Program-made: the position numbers and the translations under genes | Origin: Halomonas nitroreducens | Lineage (GTDB): Bacteria > Pseudomonadota > Gammaproteobacteria > Pseudomonadales > Halomonadaceae | Assembly: GCF_003966155.1 (NCBI RefSeq) | Contig: NZ_RXNS01000007.1 | Location: forward strand, 62,001 to 126,000 | DNA length: 64,000 nt | Direction: 5' to 3' | Shown here: piece after piece, positions 52,455 to 61,106 of the stretch | Position numbering within the stretch: the stretch's first letter is position 1 | Layout of the letters: each line of letters opens with the position of its first letter | The notes under the pieces: model-generated | The model's input: the letters and a program-made list of their open reading frames with translations, nothing else | What the model was told of the DNA's origin: nothing | The model's database searches: none

Positions 52455-53159
52455 ATGTACACAGCACAAGGCAAGATCGAACAAGGCGAGCGGCTGGCGG
52501 AGTATCTGCCACTGGTGCGTCGCCAGGCGCTGGCCCTGCAGGTCCGGCTGCCGGCCAGCATCGAGCTGGATGACCTGATCCAGGCGGGTACCGTGGGGCT
52601 GCTCGAGGCCCTGGGGCGCTTCGATGCCACCCAGGGGGCCAGCTTCGCGACCTTCGCCAGCCAGCGCATCCGCGGCGCCATGCTGGACGAGCTGCGCAGC
52701 CGCGACTGGCTGCCGCGCAGCGTGCGGCGCAATGCCCGCGCCGCTGACGAGGCCGCGCGGCGCCTGGAGCAGGAACTGGGCCGGCCGGCGGAGGAGCCGG
52801 AGATTGCCGCGGCCCTGGACATGGATATCGCCACCTACCGCCGCCTGCTCAGCGACACCAACAGCGGGCAGCTGCTGCCCTTCGAGGAGCTGATGGCCGA
52901 GGGGGGCGAGGGGCGCCTGCTGGAGGATGCCCCGGCCGAGACGCCGTTCTCGCGGCTGGTCGACGAGGAGCAGCGCGGCCGGCTGGTGGCCGCCATCGAG
53001 GCACTGCCCGAACGCGAGAAGCTGCTGATGGCGCTCTACTACCAGGAGGAACTCAACCTCAAGGAGATCGGCGCCGTGCTGGGCGTCACCGAGTCACGGG
53101 TCTGCCAGCTGCACAGCCAGGCGGTCAGCCGGCTGCGCGCCCGCCTGGCGTCTGCCTGA
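52455..53159 (+). CDS. fliA: Flagellar sigma factor FliA (sigma-28)
   Basis: A 234-residue sigma factor. Region 2 (LIQAGTVGLLEALGRFDATQG, FATFASQRIRGAMLDELRSRDWLPRSVRR), region 3 and region 4 (LKEIGAVLGVTESRVCQLHSQA) are complete. It recognises TAAA-N15-GCCGATAA promoters, twelve candidates for which are listed in this window. It is the last gene of the flhB operon and has no own sigma-28 site. Its stop faces the minus-strand HDOD gene six bases away. Confidence 0.97.
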   Translation: MYTAQGKIEQGERLAEYLPLVRRQALALQVRLPASIELDDLIQAGTVGLLEALGRFDATQGASFATFASQRIRGAMLDELRSRDWLPRSVRRNARAADEAARRLEQELGRPAEEPEIAAALDMDIATYRRLLSDTNSGQLLPFEELMAEGGEGRLLEDAPAETPFSRLVDEEQRGRLVAAIEALPEREKLLMALYYQEELNLKEIGAVLGVTESRVCQLHSQAVSRLRARLASA

Positions 53160-53165
53160 GCGATG

Positions 53166-54353
53166 TCAGAGGCGGCTCATCAGGGCATCGGTCCGGTCCA
53201 GGGCCTCCAGATAGCAGGCCTGGAGCCGGTCGGTCGGGGGCGTCTGCGACGATGCCGTCGCGAGGGCCCGTTCATGCTCCTCGCTGAGCGCCAGCAGGGC
53301 GCCCAGATGCCCTTCCCGCCGGGTGAGGGCTCTGCGCAGCGCGTCCTCCAGGGGCAGCTCGGCGAGCAGGCTCGCCTGGTCCAGGTCGAGCAGGGCGCCC
53401 ATCATCGAGAACAGCCCGGTGGTGAAGGCATCCTCGGGGTCGATGTTGCGAAACGGTGCGGCCAGGGCCTGGCACATGAAGGCCCGGGTCAGGGCCAGGC
53501 GCAGCATAAGCCGCGACGAGGGCATCTCGTTGGCCAGCGACAGAGTCATCACCAGCTTGCGCAGCTCGTTCAGGCCGATCACCTGCATGGCCCGCTTGAG
53601 CTCGGAGTGCTGGGCGCCGTGGGCGAAGTGGCTGGAGTTGGCGCGCCGCAGGATCGCCACATGCAGCTGGGGCATCTGCAGGATCAGCTCGAAAAGCCGC
53701 TGCAGGTCGGCATCCTCCCGATAGAGCTCGTTGATCAGCCGCAACAGCGCGGCTCGGTTGCCGTGACGCACCGAGGGGCGCGAGGCGAGGAAGCGCGGGT
53801 CGGACAGGTAGTGGCCATTGACGTAGTCGACCCCCTGGGCCCGGGCATGCTCGAGCTGCTCCTGGGTCTGGATGTCCTCGACCAGCAGCCGCTTGCCCCG
53901 GGCCTGCCAGACGGCCACCGCCTGCGCGTCGACCAGGGCCTTGGCCGGCAGCCGGACGATGTCGGCGAACCCCGTCAGGTCGCAGTCGCTGGCGGGGGCG
54001 GCGATGCGGTAGCCCCGCTCGCGAAGGTTCTCCAGGGCATCGACCAGCTCCGGGGTGGGGACGAGGCCCGCCGCCAGGCCGATGACCAGCCGGTCGGCCG
54101 GTGTGGGCAGCAGGTCCTGGCGGACCAGCCATTCGGCGGGCAGGTCGATGAACAGGGGGCGCGCCCCGAGCCGCTGTCCCTCGTCCAGTTCATAGACGGC
54201 GGCGCTCAGCGCCTGTGCCGTGCGGCTGACGGGGTCGTCGCCCGCCGTCGGCGGGCGAGAATACACGAGCCGGTCCGCGACATGCCGGTAGGCGGTGTCG
54301 TGGATGGGCTGCAGCGCGATGGCGAGACGCTCGGTGGTGTCGTGGCCGGGCAT
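53166..54353 (-). CDS. HDOD protein with degenerate EAL domain (YuxH/CdgJ-like)
   Basis: A 395-residue cytoplasmic protein. The N-terminal half (about 10-190) has the EAL fold pattern (IALQPIHDTAYRHVADRLVYSR, PLFIDLPAEWL, RLLVEDIQTQEQLEHARAQG, YVNGHYLSDPRF), but the EAL, DDFGxG and catalytic lysine motifs are missing, so it cannot hydrolyse c-di-GMP. Residues about 200-385 form an HDOD domain (LRLINELYREDADLQRLFELI, VAILRRANSSHF, VIGLNELRKLVMTLSLAN). Related EAL-HDOD proteins influence motility in Vibrio. It is convergent with fliA and divergent from the second stator operon. Confidence 0.88.
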   Translation of the reverse strand: MPGHDTTERLAIALQPIHDTAYRHVADRLVYSRPPTAGDDPVSRTAQALSAAVYELDEGQRLGARPLFIDLPAEWLVRQDLLPTPADRLVIGLAAGLVPTPELVDALENLRERGYRIAAPASDCDLTGFADIVRLPAKALVDAQAVAVWQARGKRLLVEDIQTQEQLEHARAQGVDYVNGHYLSDPRFLASRPSVRHGNRAALLRLINELYREDADLQRLFELILQMPQLHVAILRRANSSHFAHGAQHSELKRAMQVIGLNELRKLVMTLSLANEMPSSRLMLRLALTRAFMCQALAAPFRNIDPEDAFTTGLFSMMGALLDLDQASLLAELPLEDALRRALTRREGHLGALLALSEEHERALATASSQTPPTDRLQACYLEALDRTDALMSRL

Positions 54354-54482
54354 GGTGATGGCTCCCTGCGAGGTGTGGCCGGCTCAGTGGAGCGCTCGTG
54401 CGGTCCCCGGCCGGCCTTGTGGGGCAAGCCTAGCATTCCGCCATATGGCTGTCCGCTGATATGACGGGGCGTTCGCCGACCT

Positions 54483-54509
54483 TCAAGTTTGCCGGGAGCC
54501 TGCCGATAG
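54483..54509 (+). promoter_or_regulatory. Sigma-28 promoter for the second stator operon
   Basis: TCAAGTTT at 54483-54490, 11 bases, then GCCGATAG at 54502-54509. It lies 43 bases before the motA2 ATG. Confidence 0.75.
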
Positions 54510-54552
54510 AGGCTCCCATGAGTCCAGTTACACCATCATCCGGGAGCCGGGA

Positions 54553-55371
54553 ATGAACCCATCGACCCTGATCGGGATACTCGCGAGCATCGTGCTGCTG
54601 GCCAGCGTGCTGCTGTTCACCGCCGAGTCGCCACAGAGCTTCGTCAACCTGCCGGGGCTGGCCATCGTTCTCGCCGGCACCCTGGCTGCCACCTTCATCA
54701 GCTATCCCCTCAAGGAGGTAGTGCGGGTGGTACGCCTGGTGGGCCTGGTCTTCCGCCGCGAAAACACCTACACCCGCGACGACATCAAGGAACTGGTCGA
54801 TATGTCGCGGCTGTGGTTCAAGGGGGACGTGCGTGCCGTGGAAGCGGCCCTGGAACAGACCCGCAATCCTTTCCTGCGCACCGGGATCCAGTTGGTCATC
54901 GCCAACACCAAGGAGGACGAGATCTTCGACCTGCTGCGCTGGCGCATTGCCCGCCTCAAGGCCCGCGAGCATGCCGAGGCGCAGATCTTCCGCACCATGG
55001 CCACCTATGCGCCGGCCTTCGGCATGATCGGCACCCTGGTGGGACTGGTGAACATGCTGGAGGTGATGGAGGCCGGCGACCTGAACGTGATCGGCCCGCG
55101 CATGGCGGTGGCCCTGCTGACCACCTTCTACGGCATCCTGCTGGCCAACCTGGTGTTCAAGCCCATCGCCGTGAAGCTCGAGCGGCGCACCGAGGAGCGG
55201 CTGATTGCCATGAACATGGTGCTCGAGGGCATCTCGCTGATCACCAAGCGTCGCCTGCCGTCCTTTATCGAGGAGACCCTGAACTCCTTCGTCGCCAACT
55301 ACCATGACGAGATCCGCGACCCCGACATGCCGCCACCCCGGGACGCGGATGAGGCCGGCCAGCATGCTTGA
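54553..55371 (+). CDS. Second stator subunit, PomA/MotC-type MotA paralogue
   Basis: A 272-residue MotA/PomA-family membrane protein. MNPSTLIGILASIVLLASVLLF forms the first helix, and the second helix is PGLAIVLAGTLAATFISYP. The pore helices are APAFGMIGTLVGLVNML and AVALLTTFYGILLANLVFKP, typical of the short-loop PomA type associated with sodium-driven or alternative stators. It differs clearly from the long-loop MotA at 30837. CGGGAG lies upstream. It overlaps the MotB-like gene by 8 bases and has its own sigma-28 promoter. Confidence 0.92.
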   Translation: MNPSTLIGILASIVLLASVLLFTAESPQSFVNLPGLAIVLAGTLAATFISYPLKEVVRVVRLVGLVFRRENTYTRDDIKELVDMSRLWFKGDVRAVEAALEQTRNPFLRTGIQLVIANTKEDEIFDLLRWRIARLKAREHAEAQIFRTMATYAPAFGMIGTLVGLVNMLEVMEAGDLNVIGPRMAVALLTTFYGILLANLVFKPIAVKLERRTEERLIAMNMVLEGISLITKRRLPSFIEETLNSFVANYHDEIRDPDMPPPRDADEAGQHA

Positions 55372-56035
55372 CCGGGATACCCGGCAGGCGCTGGTGCCCC
55401 TCGGCCAGGCGGAGGGTGACGGCGAGGGCTGGCTGATGAGCTACCTGGACGTGCTGACCCTGCTCATCACCCTCTTCGTGCTGTTGCTGTCCATGGCCAG
55501 CTACGGCCTGCCGGCGGACGGGGCGGACGCCGCTCGCCAGATCTCGCCGTCGGCCAGGCAGGCCGCCCTGCGGCTGGTCGAGGGGCTGCAGCCGCGTCAC
55601 CAGGGGCTCCAGCCGCGCTTCCAGGGGTTGCAGATCGAGGGTGTCAGCGTCGAAGCGAACGACAGCGGGGTGACCCTGCGCATCGAGGACCGCCTGCTGT
55701 TCTCCAGCGGTCGTGCCAACCTGACCGGCGATGGACGCCAGGTACTGGGGCGACTGGCAGAGCGGCTCGGCGACTTCACGGGGCATATCTCCGTGGAGGG
55801 CCATACTGACAGCCTGCCCATCGCCACCTCGCGCTTCCCGTCGAACTGGGAGCTGTCCACGGGGCGGGCCAGCGCCGTGGTCCGCTATCTCGCCGAGGCC
55901 GGCGTGCCCCGCGGGCGGCTGCGGGCCATCGGCTATGCCGACACCCAGCCGCTGGCCGGCAATGACAGCCCCGAGGGTCGGGCCGCCAACCGGCGGGTCG
56001 AGCTGTTGTTACGACAAGGTCCCGACCAGGGATGA
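55364..56035 (+). CDS. Second stator subunit, PomB/MotD-type MotB paralogue
   Basis: A 223-residue partner of the preceding stator. The membrane helix LMSYLDVLTLLITLFVLLLS carries the ion-binding aspartate D29. A short linker with a QGLQ-containing repeat (PRHQGLQPRFQGLQ) precedes an OmpA-like peptidoglycan-binding domain (about 100-215: VEGHTDSLPI, NWELSTGRASAVVRYL, AANRRVELLL). At 223 residues it is much shorter than the MotB at 31706 (319). ATG 55364 lies inside the end of the motA2 gene; ATG at MSYLDV is unlikely because it would remove the flanking cytoplasmic residues. Confidence 0.92.
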   Translation: MLDRDTRQALVPLGQAEGDGEGWLMSYLDVLTLLITLFVLLLSMASYGLPADGADAARQISPSARQAALRLVEGLQPRHQGLQPRFQGLQIEGVSVEANDSGVTLRIEDRLLFSSGRANLTGDGRQVLGRLAERLGDFTGHISVEGHTDSLPIATSRFPSNWELSTGRASAVVRYLAEAGVPRGRLRAIGYADTQPLAGNDSPEGRAANRRVELLLRQGPDQG

Positions 56036-56078
56036 ACCCGGAGATGGCGGAGGCCATCCGTAGCCCAGGAGCGTCACG

Positions 56079-56852
56079 ATGCCTTGTGCACACCATGCCG
56101 GACACTGTGGGCGCTGTGACGCGCCGCTGCCGTTCGACTTCACCATGGCCTTCCAGCCCATCGTCGACGTGGCCCTGGCTCGCACCACCACCTTCGAGGC
56201 ACTGGTGCGCGGTCCCGGCGGGGAGTCGGCCGGCAGCATCCTGGCCCGGGTCACCGACGACCTGCTCTATCGCTTCGACCAGGCCTGCCGGGTCAGGGCC
56301 ATCGAGCTGGCAAGCGAGCTCGGGATGCGCGAGAACCTGTCGATCAACTTCCTGCCCAATGCCGTCTACGAGCCCGAGGCCTGCATCCAGGCGACCCTGG
56401 CGGTATCCCGCCGGGTCGGCTGGCCCGTCGAGCGCATCGTCTTCGAGATCACCGAGACCGAGCGCGTGCAGGACCGTCATCACCTGCGCGGCATCATCGA
56501 GGCCTATCGCGACATGGGCTTCACCACCGCCCTGGACGACTTCGGCAACGGCTATGCCAACCTGGACCTGCTGACCGACCTGCATCCCGACCGTCTCAAG
56601 GTCGACCGCGAGCTGATCATGGGCTGCCACGACGACCAGCGTCGCCAGGCGCTGCTGCGGGCGGTCAAGGGGCTGGTCGATGAGCTGGGCATCCTGCTGA
56701 TCGCCGAGGGAGTGGAGACTCGCGACGAGGCCCTGTGGCTGGCGAGGCTGGGCATCACCCGCCAGCAGGGCTATTTCCATGCTCGTCCCCTGGTGGAGTC
56801 CCTGGGCGCGGACCTCGGGCCCCACCTGGCCGCGCTGCGCAGTGCCCTGTGA
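56079..56852 (+). CDS. EAL c-di-GMP phosphodiesterase with N-terminal Cys/His cluster
   Basis: A 257-residue stand-alone EAL protein. Catalytic signatures are present: FEALVRG (EAL from 40), NFLPNAV, FEITETE, ALDDFGNGYANLDLL, LKVDRELI and AEGVET. It should hydrolyse c-di-GMP in the cytoplasm. The N-terminus MPCAHHAGHCGRCDAPL contains three cysteines and three histidines in 13 residues, a possible metal or redox site; the start is well supported by CCAGGAG seven bases upstream. It follows the second stator pair by 43 bases and is probably co-transcribed, which suggests local control of c-di-GMP for the stators. Confidence 0.9.
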   Translation: MPCAHHAGHCGRCDAPLPFDFTMAFQPIVDVALARTTTFEALVRGPGGESAGSILARVTDDLLYRFDQACRVRAIELASELGMRENLSINFLPNAVYEPEACIQATLAVSRRVGWPVERIVFEITETERVQDRHHLRGIIEAYRDMGFTTALDDFGNGYANLDLLTDLHPDRLKVDRELIMGCHDDQRRQALLRAVKGLVDELGILLIAEGVETRDEALWLARLGITRQQGYFHARPLVESLGADLGPHLAALRSAL

Positions 56853-56900
56853 GCGACCGGCGCTCGCGGCCACAGCGCAGCGGCCCTCAACCGCACGGGG

Positions 56901-57491
56901 TCAGCCCAGTACGGTGAGGCTCGCCGGCGCCAGGGGCGGGCGGTCCCGGTGCTCGCTCAGCGGCCGGCCCGCAAGACTGGTGAGCAGGATCTGCAGCGGG
57001 TCGCCGTGGCTGACCAGCAGGATGGTCTCGCCCCGGCAGCGGGCCTCGAGGGCGTCGATCACCGCGCGCATGCGCACCGCGACCCGTTCGACACTCTCCA
57101 CGCCATGCAGCCGATGGGCGGGGTCCCGCGCATCCCGGGCCCAGACCTCGCCGTAGCGCGTATCGGGCTGGCCCTCCAGGCCCCCGAAGTGGCGCTCCCG
57201 CAGGCGCGGCTCGGCCTGGGGATGGAGCCCGAAATGGCTCGCCACGCGCTCGGCGGTGTCCCGGGTGCGCAGGAAATCCGAGTGCAGCAGGCGGGTCGGG
57301 GCAGGGGCCGGCCACTCGGCCAGCAGGGCCGCGAGCTGGTCCTCTCCCCGGGGGGACAGCCCGAAGCTCGCCAGCCCCCTTTTCGGCGTGCTGATGATGA
57401 TGCCCCGGGCGTTGGCCTCGCTGTGGCCATGGCGCATCAGCAGGTAGCGGTTGCCCCGCCGTGTGGGCGCGTTGACAGCGTCGTTAGTCAT
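56901..57491 (-). CDS. Histidine phosphatase family protein
   Basis: A 196-residue phosphoglycerate-mutase-like phosphatase. The catalytic RHG motif lies in YLLMRHGHSEANARG, a second conserved segment is LHSDFLRTRDTAERVA with RERHFGGLEG, and the second histidine is in LLVSHGDPLQILL. The substrate is unknown; such proteins act on sugar phosphates, nucleotides or phosphopeptides. ATG 57491 is chosen because homology starts there and a GAAGAC site precedes it; the frame is open further upstream with cysteine-rich, unlikely sequence. It is divergent from phnD. Confidence 0.88.
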   Translation of the reverse strand: MTNDAVNAPTRRGNRYLLMRHGHSEANARGIIISTPKRGLASFGLSPRGEDQLAALLAEWPAPAPTRLLHSDFLRTRDTAERVASHFGLHPQAEPRLRERHFGGLEGQPDTRYGEVWARDARDPAHRLHGVESVERVAVRMRAVIDALEARCRGETILLVSHGDPLQILLTSLAGRPLSEHRDRPPLAPASLTVLG

Positions 57492-57624
57492 CGGCTTGTC
57501 TTCTTTCCCGAAGTGGTCGACAGTTTTTCCATGCGGCATGTCCGCCCCCGTCGCATCCGGGGGACGCTCATCGGCCGCCTTGCAGCATGATGGAACGCAA
57601 CAACAACATAAAGAGAGGCACGCC

Positions 57625-58620
57625 ATGATGACCCGACTCACCGGAAGCGCCCCCCGCGGGGCACTGGCCGCGCTTGCGCTGCTGCCCCTGTCCCTGCTGT
57701 TCGCCGTCCAGGTGCAGGCGCAGGACGACTGCGAGCGGGGCCAGCTCGCCGATATCTACTGCGACGAGAATGGCGACCTGGTCGCCGACCGGCCGGCCGA
57801 CGAGTCGCAGTGGGCCGATCCGGATACCCTGATCTTCGCCTACACCCCGGTGGAAGACCCGGCGATCTATTCCGATATCTGGGCGCCCTTCATCGAGCAC
57901 CTCGAGGAGGTGACCGGTCGCGACGTGCGCTTCTTCGCCGTGCAGTCGAACTCGGCCCAGGTCGAGGCCATGCGCAGCGGCCGCCTGCATATCGCCGGCT
58001 TCTCCACCGGTCCGACGCCCTTCGCCGTCAACCTGGCCGGTGCCGTGCCCTTCGCCCTGATGGGCGCCGACGATGGCCGCTTCGGCTATACCCTGCAGCT
58101 CTATACCCATGTGGACTCGGGTATCGACGACATCGAGGACCTCGAGGGCAAGCGCGTGGCGCATACCTCGCCGACCTCCAACTCCGGCAACCAGGCGCCG
58201 CGGGCGCTGTTCCCGGAGCTTGGCATCGTGCCCGGCGAGGACTACGAGGTGGTCTACTCCGGCAGCCACGACCAGTCGATGCTGGGGGTGGTGGCTCAGG
58301 ACTACGACGCGGCCCCGGTGGCCTCGGAAGTGGTCGAGCGCATGGCGGCCCGGGGCCTCTACGACCCCGATGACGTCAAGCTGCTCTACGAGTCCGACAG
58401 CTTCCCGACCACCTCCTACACCTACGCCCACAACCTGCATCCCGACCTGGTCGACAAGATCGAGGAAGCCTTCTTCTCCTTCGAGTTCGCCGGCACCGAG
58501 CTGGGGGAAGAGTTCGAGGGCGTCGAGAAGTTCATCCCCATCAACTACCAGGACCAGTGGAAGGTCATCCGCACCATCCAGAAGGCCAACGGGGTCGAAT
58601 ACACCCCCGAGAACCTCTAG
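57625..58620 (+). CDS. phnD: Phosphonate/phosphite ABC transporter substrate-binding protein PhnD
   Basis: A 331-residue periplasmic binding protein. A signal peptide (about 1-33, ending VQVQAQ) is followed by a PhnD fold: LIFAYTPVEDPAIYSDIWAPFIEHLEE in part, MRSGRLHIAGFSTGPTPF, HTSPTSNSGNQAPRALFPE and VYSGSHDQSMLGVVAQDYDAAPVASEV. The SxxSG anion-binding region is present. The ligand may be phosphonate, phosphite or phosphate. AAGAGAGG precedes the ATG at 57625. It heads the phnDCEE operon; no C-P lyase or phosphonatase gene is nearby. Confidence 0.93.
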   Translation: MMTRLTGSAPRGALAALALLPLSLLFAVQVQAQDDCERGQLADIYCDENGDLVADRPADESQWADPDTLIFAYTPVEDPAIYSDIWAPFIEHLEEVTGRDVRFFAVQSNSAQVEAMRSGRLHIAGFSTGPTPFAVNLAGAVPFALMGADDGRFGYTLQLYTHVDSGIDDIEDLEGKRVAHTSPTSNSGNQAPRALFPELGIVPGEDYEVVYSGSHDQSMLGVVAQDYDAAPVASEVVERMAARGLYDPDDVKLLYESDSFPTTSYTYAHNLHPDLVDKIEEAFFSFEFAGTELGEEFEGVEKFIPINYQDQWKVIRTIQKANGVEYTPENL

Positions 58621-58705
58621 TCGCGGCACTTCGCGTGTCGCCGTGCCGCGGTGGCCGCCCGCGTGGCGGCTGTCTCGGCGTTCCTTTCGCCGCCTGGATG
58701 CGCTC

Positions 58706-59503
58706 ATGCTCGAGATCGCCAACCTGATCAAGCGATACGGCCAGGACGAGCCCGTGCTCAAGGGGCTCGACCTGGTCGTGGAGGACAACAGCGTGGTGGC
58801 CATCGTCGGGGCCTCGGGGGCCGGCAAGAGCACCATGTTGCGTTGCATCAACCGCCTGGTGGAGCCGAGTTCGGGCTCGATCCGCCTCAACGGCACCGAG
58901 CTGGTCGCGCTGCGGGGCGCGGCGTTGCGACGGGCGCGGCGCAAGATCGGCATGGTCTTCCAGGGCTTCAACCTGATCGACCGACTGACCGTGATGGAGA
59001 ACGTCCTGGCCGGTCGGCTCGGCTACGTCAGCCTCTTCCAGGCGGTCACGCGGCGCTTTCCCGCCGAGGATATCGACCGCGCCTTCGCCCTGATGGAGCG
59101 TGTCGGCATCGCCCACTATGCCAACAAGCGGGCCGATGAACTCTCGGGCGGCGAGCGCCAGCGGGTCGGCGTGGTGCGGGCGCTGATGCAGGAGCCGGAG
59201 GTGCTGCTCGCCGACGAGCCCACCGCCTCGCTGGACCCGCGCACCTCGGAGCAGATCATGATGCTGCTGCAGAGCCTGGCCAGCGAGCTGTCGCTGCCGG
59301 TGCTGATCAATATCCACAACGTGGCCCAGGCCAAGGCCTACACCGAGCGCATCGTCGGCCTGCGCCACGGCACGATGATCTTCGACGGGGTGCCCGCCGA
59401 GTTCGACAAGGCGGCCCTGGAGGCCATCTACGGGGGCATCGAGGCCCCTGACGACGAGCTCACCGCCGCGCCGGCCGGCATCGCCTCGGGGGAGGAGTCA
59501 TGA
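58706..59503 (+). CDS. phnC: Phosphonate ABC transporter ATP-binding protein PhnC
   Basis: A 265-residue ABC ATPase. Walker A is GASGAGKSTMLRCINRL, the Q-loop MVFQGFNLIDRLTV, the ABC signature LSGGERQRVGVVRAL and Walker B VLLADEPTASLDP; a histidine switch follows in INIHNV. The NRL after Walker A and the GRLGYVSLFQAVTRRF insert are typical of PhnC. The start ATG 58706 has only a weak ribosome site, 85 bases after phnD. It overlaps phnE by 4 bases. Confidence 0.95.
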   Translation: MLEIANLIKRYGQDEPVLKGLDLVVEDNSVVAIVGASGAGKSTMLRCINRLVEPSSGSIRLNGTELVALRGAALRRARRKIGMVFQGFNLIDRLTVMENVLAGRLGYVSLFQAVTRRFPAEDIDRAFALMERVGIAHYANKRADELSGGERQRVGVVRALMQEPEVLLADEPTASLDPRTSEQIMMLLQSLASELSLPVLINIHNVAQAKAYTERIVGLRHGTMIFDGVPAEFDKAALEAIYGGIEAPDDELTAAPAGIASGEES

Positions 59504-60303
59504 CGCGCCCCGAGCGCGCCGCGCGAACCTGGCGCAAGCCGCCGTTCATCGCCAACCCCCTGCTGCGCTACGGCCTGCTGATGGGGCTCGTGGCCTATCT
59601 GGTCTGGGCCTTCGGCAGCCTGCCCTTCAACTGGGAGCGCATCGGCGAGGGCCTGCCCCGTGCCGGGCGCATCTTCGGCGGCGGCTTCCCGCCCAGCTTC
59701 GAGCGCTACGACCTGCTGCTCACCGGTTTCAAGGAGAGCCTGCAGATCGCCGTGCTGGCGACCCTGCTCGGCGTCATGCTGTCGGTACCCTTCGCGGTGA
59801 TGGCGGCGCGCAATATCTCGCCGATGCCGGTGTACCTGCTGGGGCGCGCGGTGATCATCGTCTCGCGCAGCTTCCATCCGGTGATCGTGGCCATCCTGTT
59901 CGTCGCGGCGGTGGGCTTCGGGCCGCTGGCGGGGGTGCTGACCCTGACCCTCTACTCCATCGGCTTCGTCGGCAAGCTGCTCGCCGAGGAGATCGAGGAG
60001 ATCGACTGGGGCCAGGTGGAGGCCATCCGCGCCGCCGGGGGCGGCTTCCTGGTGACCCTGGTGTATGCCGTCTTCCCGCAGGTGCTGCCCCGCCAGGTGG
60101 GGTTGTCGATGTACCAGCTCGACAGCAACCTGCGGGCCTCGGCGGTGGTCGGCATCGTCGGCGCCGGTGGCATCGGCGGGACCCTGATGAATGCCTTCGG
60201 GCGCTATGACTACGCCTTTGCCTTCGCGATCCTGCTGGTGATCATCGCGGTGATCCTGGTCAGCGAGGGCGTCAGTGGCTGGGTGAGGAAGCGGATATGG
60301 TAG
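59500..60303 (+). CDS. phnE: Phosphonate ABC transporter permease PhnE (first)
   Basis: A 267-residue inner-membrane permease with about six helices. The conserved RNISPMPVYLLGRAVIIVSRSFHPVI region and the EAA-type loop EEIDWGQVEAIRAAGGGFLVTL are those of PhnE. It ends GVSGWVRKRIW and overlaps the second permease by 7 bases. Two permeases imply a PhnE heterodimer. Confidence 0.93.
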   Translation: MTRPERAARTWRKPPFIANPLLRYGLLMGLVAYLVWAFGSLPFNWERIGEGLPRAGRIFGGGFPPSFERYDLLLTGFKESLQIAVLATLLGVMLSVPFAVMAARNISPMPVYLLGRAVIIVSRSFHPVIVAILFVAAVGFGPLAGVLTLTLYSIGFVGKLLAEEIEEIDWGQVEAIRAAGGGFLVTLVYAVFPQVLPRQVGLSMYQLDSNLRASAVVGIVGAGGIGGTLMNAFGRYDYAFAFAILLVIIAVILVSEGVSGWVRKRIW

Positions 60304-61106
60304 AGCAGGACGAGGCCCTGGCGGCGCGGGTCTGGCGCCGCTACGACCGCCGCGAACGCCTGATCCGCTATGGCGTGCTGCTGGCGACGCTGATGGTGGT
60401 GGTCTGGGCGGTGCAGGATATCGACATCTTCTGGCCCTGGGTGTGGGATGCGCCCAACCAGATCAGCTCCCTGGGCGGGCGGATGTGGCCGCCCGACCCC
60501 AGCCGCCTCGGCGAGATCCTCTCGGCGATGCTGGAGACGGTGCATATTGCCACCCTGGCGACCATGCTGACGGTGCTGGTGGCCCTGCCGGTCGCCTACA
60601 TCGCCGCCCAGAACACCACACCCAACCGGGCCTGCCTGTGGCTCGGTCGCTTCATCCTGGTCGCGAGCCGTTCGGTGAACACCATCATCTGGGCCTTGCT
60701 GTTCGTGGCCATCTTCGGCCCCGGCGTACTGGCGGGAATCCTGGCCATCATGTGCCGCTCCATCGGCTTCATCGGCAAGCTGATGGGCGAGGCGATCGAG
60801 GAGATCGACCGCCGGCCGGTGGAGGCCATGCAGGCCACCGGTGCTTCCAAGCTCAAGGTGATCGCCTATGCCGTGGTGCCCCAGGTGATGCCGGCCTTCT
60901 TCGCCATCGTCATCCTGCGCTGGGACATCAATATCCGCGAGTCCACGGTGCTGGGCCTGGTGGGCGCCGGCGGTATCGGCGTCATCCTGCAGGGGGCGAT
61001 CGACACCTTCGCCTGGCCGACCGTGGCCACCATCCTGATCGCCATCATCACCCTGGTGCTGATCGGCGAGGCGATCACTGGCATGTTGCGCGGCAAGGTG
61101 CTCTGA
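60297..61106 (+). CDS. phnE: Phosphonate ABC transporter permease PhnE (second)
   Basis: A 269-residue PhnE paralogue. It shows HIATLATMLTVLVALPVAYIAAQNT, the ILVASRSVNTIIWALLFVAIFG segment, the EAA loop EEIDRRPVEAMQATGASKLKV and DINIRESTVLGLVGAGGIG. About six helices are visible. It is the last gene of phnDCEE. A GC hairpin (CGCGCC/GGCGCG, 61117-61134) follows but lacks a T-run. Confidence 0.93.
   Translation: MVEQDEALAARVWRRYDRRERLIRYGVLLATLMVVVWAVQDIDIFWPWVWDAPNQISSLGGRMWPPDPSRLGEILSAMLETVHIATLATMLTVLVALPVAYIAAQNTTPNRACLWLGRFILVASRSVNTIIWALLFVAIFGPGVLAGILAIMCRSIGFIGKLMGEAIEEIDRRPVEAMQATGASKLKVIAYAVVPQVMPAFFAIVILRWDINIRESTVLGLVGAGGIGVILQGAIDTFAWPTVATILIAIITLVLIGEAITGMLRGKVL

Noticed and set aside
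57625..61106. Phosphite oxidation or phosphonate degradation locus
   Set aside because: Only transporter genes phnDCEE are present; no dehydrogenase, phosphonatase or C-P lyase gene is adjacent.
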